Assembly (NCBI GenBank): GCA_003313425.1 | Contig: NHZP01000027.1 | Span: forward strand, 372,001-436,000 | Length of the DNA stretch: 64,000 nt | Direction: 5' to 3' | Origin: Pseudopyrenochaeta lycopersici | Lineage: Eukaryota > Ascomycota > Dothideomycetes > Pleosporales > Pseudopyrenochaetaceae | Shown here: positions 23,480-33,246 of the stretch, one piece after another | Numbering within the stretch: position 1 is the first letter of the stretch | How the letters are laid out: each line of letters opens with the position of its first letter | The notes under the pieces: model-generated | What the model was told of the DNA's origin: nothing | What the model saw: only the letters and a program-made list of their open reading frames with translations | The model's database searches: none | Program-made: the position numbers and the translations under genes

Positions 23480-23990
23480 TGCTCGCTGGCGAGCCTGAAC
23501 AGCCTCAGCTTGGATCAGCCTCAACAACAGGTAAATGAGCTGTAGCCGCTAGCATACGACTTTACTCAACCTGTAGCACGCCTCTTGTAACAATATATTG
23601 TCGACGACTGTCTCTCTTCTGTCTGCGGCGACGGTTGAGAGCCTGTAGCTTAGTACTCTCCTCTGCTAAGATTGTTACTGAGTTTATAGCTAGCTGACAA
23701 CCTTTGACAAGTTGGGCGATAGATAGGCTTCTACGGTTTTGGGACTGGCGTTTGAGGAGATTTTGTACAAGCCGAGCCTGCTGCTCAAGCTGAGTAGTTG
23801 TATGAGGCGTTTCAGTTGTCTACACAGCCTCACTGTTTGCCGCTGTTCCTAGTGGAGATAGCGTCCTGACAATAGTAAGACATGAGAGAACGCGTTCTGG
23901 ACTAGGAGGGATAAGCCGCGTCGCTCGAAGGCTGCTTTGGATGTTCTCCTCTGTGAATACAGCCGAACGAGACACGTGGATCATAAATGG
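23480..23990 (-). pseudogene. Fot1/pogo transposase C-terminal fragment
   Basis: The minus strand reads AVFTEENIQSSLRATRLIPP, then SPERVLSCLTIVRTLSP and, after a stop, QLEQQARLVQNLLKRQS, SIAQLVKGCQLAINSV and a basic NRRRRQKRDSRRQYI tail. This is the typical end of Fot1-type DDE transposases (helical tail after the catalytic core, with 'QLVKGCQ.A..SA..L'). The catalytic part is missing and in-frame stops are present. Composition is nearly normal. Confidence 0.7.
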
Positions 23991-24129
23991 GCAAGTCGTT
24001 ATAACCGTTATATTTGAGCCTCATAACGAGAACCGTTATAACGATATGAAATTCTAGATAGCCGTTATAACGAGATATCGAACGAGATAACGAGATAACT
24101 GTTTTTCGTATTTACCTACTTTATTCGGA
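23991..24129. repeat. Repeated CGTTATAAC-type motifs
   Basis: Several short repeats (CGTTATAACCG, ACCGTTATAACG, AACGAGATAACGAGATAAC) crowd this 110-bp stretch, between the Fot1 tail and the hAT tail. They may be subterminal repeats of the hAT element to the right. A related GGTTATAACCGTTATAACC occurs at 61273-61293. Confidence 0.5.
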
Positions 24130-24545
24130 CTATTCCCCTTCAATAACATCTAGACTATCATCATCAGCATCATCCTCATCTTCATTCTCTGCGTCTGCCT
24201 CCATTGGAAAACCCACCCCACTGTCCGCCAGTGGCTGGATATGCTTCTCTCTCAGCCAGTTGCCAGTGCAGTCAATCTTCTCAATGTTGTCACACCCTAA
24301 ACGAAACCTATCCAATGAACATGTCCTTCTAGCCCCTGAAAATATCCGTTCTGGCTCCGATGACTCTGCCGGTATAGACAGAATGGTTATAGCCATATGG
24401 CTAAGCTTTGGATACCGCTCCCTCTGCTCTGAACGATACTACCACTATAGAGGATTGCAATTAATGCGGAAGATAGGAGCGTCTATAAGGTCTGAGAGTC
24501 ATCGTCATACTGTGCCTCTGTGGTGATTACCTCCATCTCTTTCAT
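24130..24545 (-). pseudogene. hAT transposase C-terminal (dimerisation) fragment
   Basis: The ORF 24396-24130 reads MAITILSIPAESSEPERIFS and GARRTCSLDRFRLGC, then an acidic tail (ENEDEDDADDD). The SxPAxSxxxERxFSxARR block is the hAT family C-terminal dimerisation domain. Upstream on the same strand, through a stop, YRSEQRERYPKLSH extends it. The rest of the transposase is missing. Confidence 0.75.
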
Positions 24546-24553
24546 AAGAAACG

Positions 24554-24739
24554 TGTCAAATTATCAGATACAAGGAGAAGCTTAGACGTACAGCATAGGA
24601 AAGAGCGATAAATAGTAGGACCGATAACTATTGCGATCTACGGAACCTCCGGAAGCAGAGGAGAAATAGAAGAAAGCAACAGACAGAACAACAACAAATC
24701 ATGATCGATTCTGAACAAAAGATTCATTAAATTCTGACA
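24554..24739. repeat. Solo-LTR-like element of the TGTCAGATAC family (divergent)
   Basis: It starts TGTCAAATTATCAGATACAA and ends AAATTCTGACA, matching the ends of the LTR copies at 29879-30098 and 52322-52567. It breaks into the SMP-domain gene at 24740. No 5-bp target duplication is visible. Confidence 0.55.
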
Positions 24740-24951
24740 GCTCGCGCCCGCACCCACATTCGCGTTTATGTCTCCCGCAGACTGAACTCTGGCAGCGAAA
24801 GAACCGAAGCCAGTGTCTTTGCCTCCTTTCGCCTGCAATGCCTTAATCTCAATTCAAGGTGAGCGCGACTGGCCGGTATGGGACGCGTTACCTGCGAAGA
24901 CTGGATGCCCGAGGCATCGCTCTTGGAAATTTGATTCTTGTTTCCGGACAT
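24740..24951 (-). pseudogene. SMP-domain (seed-maturation-protein-like) gene, 3' end replaced by LTR
   Basis: Exon 1 (24951-24892) encodes MSGNKNQISKSDASGIQSSQ. A 59-bp intron (24891-24833, donor GTAACG, acceptor TTGCAG) follows. Exon 2 (24832 to about 24740) encodes AKGGKDTGFGSFAARVQSAG and DINANVGAGAS. The pattern 'SKSDA..IQS.QAKGG...SFA.R.QSAGD.NA' is the small hydrophilic SMP domain known from plant seed proteins and from stress-related fungal proteins. At 24739 the reading runs into an LTR-like sequence and ends in 30-odd foreign hydrophobic residues, so the normal Gly/Lys-rich tail is lost. It may be transcribed but is probably non-functional. Confidence 0.6.
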
Positions 24952-25399
24952 TTTAGGGGAATTACCTTGATTGAAGTTTGTATTATCGCTGGTGCGCGGA
25001 ATCCTTTCAGTTGTCTGAGTTGAAGTTGGCTTTGAGCAGAAGGCGTGCTTTTATCGTTGAGTTGAGGGGTAAGCGGTGCGGGACCTATGCATGTATGTTT
25101 GCTCATAAGTATTAAGTATGCATGCTTACTTGACGGGGTAGTTCCGCAGGATGTTTGTGTAGGGCATGTGGTGCGGGCCCAAGCATGTGGATGCCAGTAC
25201 AATGGGGGTGCATGTACAAGGGGTGTGACGGTGCAAGAGCATGAACGAGGTCGAATGCGACTTGGGCAAAGTGATTGTTTACAAGGAGAGAAAGAGATTC
25301 GTAAGAAAAGCTCTGACTTAAGCTATTTTTACAATATTCATAATATGGGACTATTCATAAAGTATGAAAAGTCACCTGATCGTTCCCTCACAAGGAGGC
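24952..25399. other. Upstream of SMP-like gene, no further gene
   Basis: Probably the promoter side of the minus-strand SMP gene. It has repeated short GCATG/CATGC motifs (25088-25212). The ORFs here look accidental. Confidence 0.4.
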
Positions 25400-26015
25400 T
25401 GACCTGAATGAATCGCTAGCGTCGCACAAGCCATCGAAGCCCATAGAATCTGTCATAAATCACTGTATTTTTCTTAAGCTCAATCCCAGCCCACTCCTCC
25501 TGGATATACTATGGTATCAGGGTTAGGTAGTGTATGTGGGCCCCGATGACCACCGGGCGCAAAAGTGCTCAATTACCTGTATCTCATTAAATCCCCTGTA
25601 ATTTTGTATTGAAATTAATGCACGCCTGCCACAACTCGCTTGACGCGTCTCTGCCGTCTGAGATTTGTTTGTAAAGAAAGATAGAATTGAGTTTAGTGCA
25701 TTTCACGTTATTTAACATCAGCCCCTGGTCATCGGGACCCACATACACTACCTAACCCTGATACCATAGTAGGCTATTAGCTCGGCCTTATTCCTAGGGA
25801 ACCATCTCTGCGCTGCTTAAGTAGCTTCTATATATTCTCTATAGGGTTTGAGGTCTGGTGAGTTAGCACGCCACCAGAGCGGGCGGGTAGCTCTCTCATG
25901 GGAATTCTGTATAGTAGCAGCAGCTCTATGAGGAGAGGCGTTATCCTGCATAAGGATAGCGTTGCCTAACCCTACGCGGAAGATCTCATGCTCCTGCTTA
26001 AACTGCTGAATGAGG
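25400..26015 (-). pseudogene. Tc1/mariner-type transposase C-terminal fragment, split by a MITE
   Basis: The minus strand from about 26015 reads PLIQQFKQEHEIFRVGLGNA, then ILMQDNASPHRAAATIQNSH and RANSPDLKPYREYIEA, the D-containing and 'SPDLNPIE'-like blocks of Tc1-type DDE transposases. At 25770 a MITE interrupts the frame. Beyond it the reading resumes as IQEEWAGIELKKNTVIYDRF. The N-terminal half is absent: at about 26015 the sequence changes to a Fot1 fragment on the opposite strand. Damage by RIP is mild. Confidence 0.8.
25509..25769. mobile_element. TA-flanked MITE inside the Tc1 fragment
   Basis: 261 bp with inverted ends of about 45 bp (CTATGGTATCAGGGTTAGGT... and its complement), flanked by TA at 25507-25508 and 25770-25771. 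Removing it with one TA rejoins the transposase reading frame as ELIAY-IQEEWAG. The interior has no ORF. Confidence 0.88.
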
Positions 26016-27441
26016 GGGCAGGAACGTCGTCTCTCGTAAGCCTGAGATCAAATCTCAGCTAAGTAGAGCACGCAACTACCAGAGAGTCTTATGCAGCGAT
26101 CTAGCTGTTATTAGCCCCTAGTTTAACCTTTTACGCAACATTAAAGCTATATACAGCATCCTAGATAAAGATACTTATAACTTTAATAAGACTAGCTTAA
26201 CTATAGGCGTAAGAGGGTCTGTTAAGGTAGTAACTATGTCTAAGAGACGTACTTAACTATTACGGATATATCCTAGTAACTATAAGTAAGTAATATTCAT
26301 TACTATTATAAACGCTATAGGCTAAATAATTCTACTCTCTATTATCTTTAACGCTAAGAACTATAATAAGTCTTGGTTACCTAATCTATCTAAAGTCTAG
26401 CGTATACTCTTTAGTAAGAATAGCTAGACTAATAATAAACTTAATCTAGCCTAGCTATAGTACTTTATCTAGTATATAGTAGCCTAGATAGTAAGTAGTT
26501 ACTAGCTACTAGTAATTAATAGCTATAAAAGCTATAATTTACTTACTTTTTAGAATTTATATAAACAGAATAAGATAATTACTCTCTATATACTTTCTTA
26601 TTTATTTTATATATTATAGCTACTTAATATAAGCTACTTTATACTATTAAAGTAAGTGTACTAGTAAGAGATTAGAGTCTTAGTAAATAGTTATATTACT
26701 TATATTAATAAAAAAGTATTTTTAGATTTCTTTAAAGAGCTATCTTAGACTTTATTCTTATAGTAGAATATTCTATCTAGCTTTTAAGTAACTAGCCTAG
26801 TCTTATATAGCCTAGAAGTAGTACTATTAAAGCTTAAAGTAAAGTATTATATACTAATACTACTTTTACTAGGGCCTACTCTTTAGTACTTTAACACACT
26901 TAGTATTACTTAAGAGAGAAAAGCTTAAATAATATTATAAAAAAGAATTATAACTATAAAAGTTTTTCTTTTAATTCTATTATTAAAATAGTACTATAAG
27001 TTAAAAAGGAATTAATATTAAAAGTATACTTATATATATTACTAGAAGCTAAAGTAGCTAGTCTTAAGTAAGCAAATAGAGCCACCCCTAAGTAGAAAAA
27101 GTATAAGAAGAAGTAAATCTAGTAAGAAGAGCCCTTATTAAAAGAAGAAAGAGAGGACTTAATTACTTAAAGAGATATTAATACTGAACTTAAAGTAGAA
27201 AAGTATATAAAGAAGGCTTAAATAAGTACTAGTATAAGAAGTATTTAATACTATAAAACTTATAGAGAAGTAGAATATAATAAGTATATATATAAAAAAG
27301 GTATAGTAGAAGTAGAGAATTAATTTAAGCTACTATAAGCTATAGTAGCTTTTTATAAGATTAAGTTATTAATAGATAAAGTTATAAAGCTTGGTAGGGT
27401 AGGCGTTTCGCTTACCTAGGCGTTTCGCTTGCCGCTTACGT
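26016..27441 (+). mobile_element. Fot1/pogo-type element, 5'-truncated second copy
   Basis: This segment repeats, on the plus strand, about the last 1.4 kb of the minus-strand Fot1 element at 8861-10706, from the AGGAACGTCGTCTCTCGTAA region through the 3' inverted repeat that ends ...GCCGCTTACGT at 27441, followed by TA. The 5' inverted repeat and N-terminal coding part are missing. It is strongly RIP-mutated from 26250 on. Confidence 0.8.
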
Positions 27442-27549
27442 TAGCCGTTTCCTGTAGTTAGCGAAAAACAGTGTGTTCCTAGTTAACTCTAATATTTAGT
27501 TATTATAGGATAGTTATACTATAGGCAGTAATAATACCTAATTGTTGTT

Positions 27550-27766
27550 GACAGGTCTGGAAAATACGGTGATATCTGACTAGGAGAGACCGAAATTCTA
27601 GACCTTCGGTAAGACCGAGAATATCGGATTGACCGTCAGCCAGTCCAAAGAGCTGAAGTTGAGACCGTAGATATAAAGACTAGGCTGCATTCTGAATAGA
27701 CAGAGGGAGATTACTAAAAATCAAGATAGTTTAAGTCTATTGATACTTGCGTCACATGCGCCACAG
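27550..27766 (-). repeat. Repeat Z, LTR-like fragment (copy 1)
   Basis: Matches 61319-61540 on the opposite strand, including GCGTCACATGCGCCACAG at its right end. A Tc1-type element interrupts it at 27767; the remainder (TTAGAGTACTCATAC) resumes at 29407. On the minus strand it begins like an LTR (TGAGNACTCTAATACTGTGG). Confidence 0.6.
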
Positions 27767-27768
27767 TA

Positions 27769-29404
27769 CAGTCACAGGATAAAAGTCTGTTCGCCAAGGA
27801 GGCTAGCGTTCCCATCACTACTCAAGCCCTTAACTTCAAAGCACTATAAAATCACGTATGATAGACTAAATTAGACTATTTTTAGTGTAAATTAATTATA
27901 ATACACCTAATATTTAGTCTAGTAGCCCTGTGTAAGTTATACAGGGTTAAGGCGGTGTAGCATGCTAGTAATTAGCTTGCGGATTAGTAAGTTAGGGATA
28001 GCTACCTACGCCTCTAATAACCCTATTTTAAAGCAATCCTAGTAATCTTTAGACTCTCCTATATAATTAAACTTAGGATAGAGCTTATAAACCTACTATT
28101 TAAGTGCCTACTAGATGTGTGCAATTAGGTTAAGGTCTAGAGAATATGGTAGGAAGTTAACTGTCTATACTCTATGAACCTCTAACTACTCCTTTAAGAG
28201 AGCAGCAGTATGAACACGTGAGCTATCCTGTATAAACCTCTCACTAGCTCTGTATTGAGGCAATAGGCCTTCCTCAAGAGCCTGAGTATAACTCCACGCG
28301 CTATAGCCTTTGCGTCGTGCTGATGGATCACGGGTCATAATTACTACTGTAGAGGACTACGCCCAACACGGCCCCCTGCAGTCATCCATATTGACACCCA
28401 CACCATGCGAGCAAATTGGCGAGCAGTGGTAACCTCATCTATCATCTCATGCCTCCATTTCTTATCAGGTAATCGCTATACCTATAGTGTGTTGTAGCTA
28501 GAGCCTTAGGTAACTAAGTACTTATTGTCAGGGTTCAATCCTTTCAGGTTACTAGACGCAGGTGAAAGGGTTCAATCCTTCTAAGTTACTAGACGCAGGT
28601 GAAAGGTAACGATCCTGCCAAGTTACTAGACGCAGGTGAAAGGTAACTCTTACCTCTTACCTTTCACCTAGCTGGATAACTGGATCGGGACTAGCCTGCT
28701 CTAGCTCATGTATACAGGCAGCACCTCTCCCCCGAAGGTGAGAGGTATCTGCTATTTTGTCCATTTCCTTTTAAATTGAGTTTCTTCAACTAAGACCGTC
28801 CTAACTGTGCGTGTTGACTGCCTTACACTTATTACTAAACCTAAAGACTATTCTCTACTAATTAAAGCTATACTAATTTATAGCAAACTTAAGACGTAAA
28901 ATTACTATAGCTCTATTTATTTTTAGTCTGCGCTTTACTCTAAACTTATAAAATTTAGCTTTAAAGAGGGTACGTTAAATAGTCTTCTTTAATATATAAG
29001 GGTAAGCTTTATTAGCTACTAATATCTTAGCCTCTTTAAAGACCTTATAATACTTATTTTTTAGGCACTTTTAAGTAAGGTAAAGCTGCTTATAATAATC
29101 TCGCCTAGTTAAAATAGGTAGACAGCCTATCTAAGGGCTCGAGGCGTTGCTAGTAGTGGCCCCCTATTATTATTATCCCCTAAACGCAGCCTTGCGAACA
29201 GCTAAGAGTCTCTGCGATTTCCTTAGTCCGCACACCCGCCTCTTTCTAGGCTAGTATATAATTTTACTAGCTGTCTAATATTTCGCCTCCCCATATTTAA
29301 TTACTACTAATTTCTGTGCTAAAAGCTCTTATTTTAATGTGGTTATGTTGAGTTAAAGAAGCAGTACATCTGCGCGACGCGAACAAACTTTTGTCCTAGT
29401 ACTG
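27769..29404 (-). mobile_element. Tc1/mariner-type element D, complete with nested solo LTR
   Basis: Inverted ends CAGTCACAGGATAAAAGTCT (left) and the complement of CAGTACTAGGACAAAAGTTT (right) are flanked by TA at 27767-27768 and 29405-29406. On the minus strand near 28080-28260 it reads FIQDSSRVHTAALLKE and, after a stop, LEVHRV, stop, TVNFLPYSLDLN: the catalytic blocks of a Tc1-type DDE transposase, decayed by RIP. A 302-bp Gypsy LTR with its own 5-bp duplication sits inside at 28526-28827. Confidence 0.85.
28526..28827 (+). repeat. Solo LTR of the Gypsy family, with 5-bp target duplication
   Basis: It begins TGTCAGGG and ends CCTTACA, the same 302-bp unit as 7396-7697 in the other orientation. 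The direct repeat CTTAT flanks it (28521-28525, 28828-28832). Three 37-bp tandem units and the CTCTC...GAGAG hairpin are retained. It arose by LTR-LTR recombination after insertion. Confidence 0.92.
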
Positions 29405-29406
29405 TA

Positions 29407-29878
29407 TTAGAGTACTCATACTAATAATTATTTTATTGTTCGTTACAATAGATTCTAAGGTATGTCTCTATTATTTAGTTAGTGCGTTCTTTTTGTTCCT
29501 ATCCGTGTGTTACGAGAGGCTACGAGTAGTGATTTCAACGCTTAATAATAGCTTGATTATTATACTACGTACAATCTCAGGTGTAATACAAGGCGTTGCG
29601 TAAAGAAGGGAAGAGAACAGAAACTCAGGTGCAGAAGAATACTCAGGGGCTAGGCCTGTGGTCGAGCTCAGGCCTCGACAGGGCTAGCCAATTCAGGTGT
29701 TGCGGGAACCACGGTGGTTACCGTGACACCGTGCTATAAGTAATGTCTAAAGTTTAAGGTAAACAGCTTATCTCTACAGCTAATTATTAGTTTTAGTATT
29801 CTATAGTAAAAGATAATATAATTGTTAAATACAGCAGCTAGTTGTTCTGTATTATAGTCTTGTTAGAACGGTATAAAT
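29407..29878. other. AT-rich intergenic, no gene
   Basis: Starts with the remnant of repeat Z. The rest is mixed in composition (normal at 29590-29740, AT-rich on both sides) and shows no coding potential. Confidence 0.5.
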
Positions 29879-30098
29879 TGTCAGATTGTCTGAAACAAGG
29901 TGCGTGCCCCGAAAGAGTATGCTGTTAGATCTACAGCACAGCAGCGAGGGTACGCGATACTGTATTGTAGTACAAAGCTCGGGTGTAACCACTTGGCGCA
30001 CACACACACTCCATAAGAAGAGCAAAATAGGGAACAAGAATCAAGACAATCATTTCTCATCCATCCACTCTGACCAAAACATGCATTAAATTCTGACA
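29879..30098. repeat. Solo LTR of the TGTCAGATAC family
   Basis: It starts TGTCAGATTGTCTGAAACAA and ends TTCTGACA, flanked by the direct repeat TAAAT (29874-29878, 30099-30103). It shares AGAGTATGCTGTTAGATCTA and GAGGGTACGCGATACTG with 52322-52567, and a CA-rich run. The TG...CA ends and 5-bp duplication define it as a solo LTR. Confidence 0.85.
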
Positions 30099-30103
30099 TA
30101 AAT

Positions 30104-32124
30104 TCTGCAGCCTTAGCGTATCCACACAACACATTAAAGATAGATGGTGAAGAGAATAGCAGCCTGTAGCACGATAGGATCACCGGCCATGATGATGTTC
30201 TTTTCGATCAGATCGAAGAGCGAAATGCGGCACGCTTCGATGAACCCTCCTGTCAACCACCTCGCCTTTATCGATGGAAAGGTCATAGCACCTTGCGCAA
30301 TCATCATGAGGATCAACAAGCTCGATGTCCTGTCGTTGTAATTTTGCATCAGATCGTTAGGGTCCAGAACTCCGCGAGAAGACGTTGGATAATAGCGTTC
30401 GAAAGAGTTGGCGTATGATTGGAGGAAATACTCTATAACTCGAGCGGGCGGAAGAAGAAGTTTGAAACGGACGCAATCGATCCCGGACATTCGTCACTAC
30501 TCGGCAAACTGCTCATTCCGTCTTAGTGGATATCCAGAGCCTTGTGCAGAAAGCTTGGGTGATGGCGAAGAGTTTGTCTCGCGTAGCTTCCTGCAGCTTG
30601 GCCACCGTTATTTAGCCTCCCTGCTGGAAATTGGACTCGTCCCATGAAGGTGACCAGTTGCTCCATCCTTCGTGATTGTTCAGACTTAGTCGTAAGCGCT
30701 CAAGGTTTAACCTTGCAGTGCGAGGACATGAACTAGAAGAAATTGAAGGGGTGCAACGGAAAACGGTCCAGCTATCCTGAGCTGCGATGGTAGCACTAAG
30801 GTCTGGTATTCCAGCGTCAGTGATCGGAGAATGACGAGTGGGATAGAACATGGATGCCATGTTTCCAATCTGCAGATCTGAGAACGATTCGTCTATGCGA
30901 GGAGCCTGAATTGGCGTTTGCACGGGCCCATATGCTTGTGACGGAGACATCTCGGAAAGCATCCCAAGGATACTATCTGGGGGGGATCCCATACTAATAT
31001 CCCTGCTCACCGACATCGTCAGTGAGGGATCTATCCGCATAGCGCTAAATTCTGAGCCTATAGCCGTTGTGCTCCAAGGATCAATCATAAACTGAGCACT
31101 CTCATTCTTAGATTGATCGCGCACTGCTCTTACGAAATCGTCGTATCCAGACATGGGCGTTGAAGAAACGAAGCTATTCATGCTATTCACTGGTGTAGGC
31201 CGTGGCGATAAGAGACTAGGTGCCTGTGGTAGCATGTTGGTAGGAGACTGGTTAAAAATTGGCGGCATGTTCAAGAGCGGAATGTGAATGGGTTTGTCTT
31301 CAGGAGTTGGATGTGAAAGAGGCTGCACGAGTTGTGAGATGGATTGGTTCCGTGAGGGCGTTACTGACAATGACTGCGACTGTCTCTGTGACGGAGGCTG
31401 GCTGTTAGACAGCTGTGAAGGTTGCTGGAGCTTCTGCGGTGACGACTGTACGTTTGCCTGCTGTGCTTGCACTCCCTGGGTAGGGGAGGTGCCACCCGGA
31501 GTGTTCTGAAGCTCCGTATGGCTTCCATTATCACTCGAGCTCCCACTCTTAGCTCCTGCGTCTAGTGAACTACCGATTCTCTGCACGCCCTTCGACGCTC
31601 GCCCTGTTGGACGTAAGGTGCATTTCAGGTTCCTTTGAGCACATCGACTGCATGGAAACTTCTTGTCGCACTTCGTCTTAGACTTTGCGCAATTGCCGCA
31701 AGCAATTGGTGTGCGCCCGGCGGATTTGGGTATTATACCCTGCGGTAGCAGACCTTCCTCGTTCATCTGGTTGCGGCCGTGTACGATATAGTGTCGTTGA
31801 AGAAGGTCCCTGAAGGTCGGTTAGCCCACCAAAGCCACGAGCAAACGCTACGGACCAGAAGTACGCCAAGCAGTAAGAGGAGAACGAAACAACGTACTTT
31901 CGAGCGAAGCTCATGTGGCAGGTGAAGCATTTGAATGGCTTCACTTTGGTATCTGCTCGTCAAGAGGTGATTAGTGCAAAGCCCTTGGGAGGATTTGGAC
32001 CATGGTAAGAGCCTTGAGCATCGAATGGTAACGAGTAAAGAGGGTTAGACTCACGAGTGAGGATGTGCCGTTCCAGATGTTCGTCTCTGGTAAAGGACTG
32101 GCCGCAATAGGTGCAGAAAACCAT
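30104..32124 (-). pseudogene. Transcription factor relic: two C2H2 fingers plus Zn2Cys6 plus regulatory domain
   Basis: Exon 1 (32124-32055) encodes CTYCGQSFTRDEHLERHIL; exon 2 (31952-31898) and exon 3 (from 31809) encode the second finger CFTCHMSFARKDLLQRHYIV. Introns begin GTGAGT and GTACGT and end GAGCAG and TTCAG. Residues ~79-105 are a Zn2Cys6 cluster (CGNCAKSKTKCDKK..CSRCAQRNLKC). A long Ser/Gln/Pro-rich linker follows. The reading then meets TAA at 30612-30614. Beyond it, in shifted frames, come KLQEATRDKLFAITQ and, at 30490-30134, ARVIEYFLQSYANSFERYYP and RWLTGGFIEACRISLFDLIE, text of the fungal transcription-factor regulatory domain. Stops, at least two frameshifts and loss of the C terminus next to a solo LTR make it a pseudogene. 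The combination of C2H2 pair and binuclear cluster is a known but uncommon fungal architecture. Confidence 0.8.
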
Positions 32125-33246
32125 CTTGGAATTTAGGTCCGGCGACTACCGCTGAGGAAGCAACGCTGTAAAGGTAGTCGATGAAACAGCGATGAGCAAT
32201 TGGAGATAGCGTCTAGGAGGGTTCAAGAGAAGATTTGGTCGTACCGTTCGTTAACAGAAAATCGATTTCGCCAACATCAAGGCGAGGAACTGCGTTGTTG
32301 AAGGAGTGAAGCGGCAGCGACAGAGGAGGGGAGGTGATGTTTGTGGCTGCAGCGAACAGTGGGCGTACTGGACTAAGGATAGCGGAGGTAAAAAGGCTAT
32401 GAGGTGTCGATGTTTGGTTCCGCCCGACAATGGTCCTAGCTGTCTTCTAAACTAGGGCGGATAGCAATACCGATATTGGGCTAATAGGTGGAATTAGTGG
32501 ATGTCAGGTCAATGCTAGATGTGGTCGGTCAAAGCGTCAGAAGGAAGACGTGTGTAAGGAGGGCGATGGAGCTGACTGCAGAAGCTCCAATGGCAGTGCA
32601 ATGGGGAGAGACAAGGTCAATCAAGACCAGGCCCAATGATACGTATGGTGTCCAACAGGCAGGAACAACCAGAGGGGAGCAGAAGTAATTCAAAGAAGAA
32701 AGAGAACAAGCAAGGAGATCCCTGCTCCGAAACAGTCCGTTGTGGTGGTTACGTTATCAAGGCGAAAATAAATTTTTAAAACAACTGGGTTTGAAGTCGG
32801 CCTACGTAACTACTAGCTCAACAATATATACAACACATTTAGCTAGTTGCAGTAGATTCCTATCGCATAAGTACGAAGAAGCTCGTATTTAGTGTTGCAT
32901 CAACGTTCATGCACTAACCACTAAGTTTGGTGCAACACTAAAAACGAGCTTCTTCGTAGAATAAGCCTACTTGTGACTCACATAAACATGTACTTTGGTG
33001 TGAGGCGCAGTTGTGCCAAGATTCTAAGCTTCACAAGTATGTCGGGCCATCTTCACCTTTAGCATGTGAGATTACGCCATGTAAGCCTAGGACACCGACT
33101 GTCACGTGGTTTATCCCTGACTAATCCGACCATTCCTACATGTATATTAAGTAACGCGAAAATAAAATTACAAAATAACGGATGGAACGGCACATCGTTG
33201 TTCTAAGCAACTCAAATTGTTAATTTCGTCTCATTGAATCTATCCT
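32125..33246. other. Upstream of the regulator relic; foldback element; no gene
   Basis: GC-balanced to about 32750, then more AT-rich. Apart from the foldback at 32872-32957 I see nothing coding. Confidence 0.4.
32872..32957. repeat. Short foldback element
   Basis: 28-bp arms (TACGAAGAAGCTCGTATTTA... and its complement ending CGAGCTTCTTCGTA) around a 31-bp loop, with TA at both ends. It could be a very small MITE or a transcript hairpin. Confidence 0.75.
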
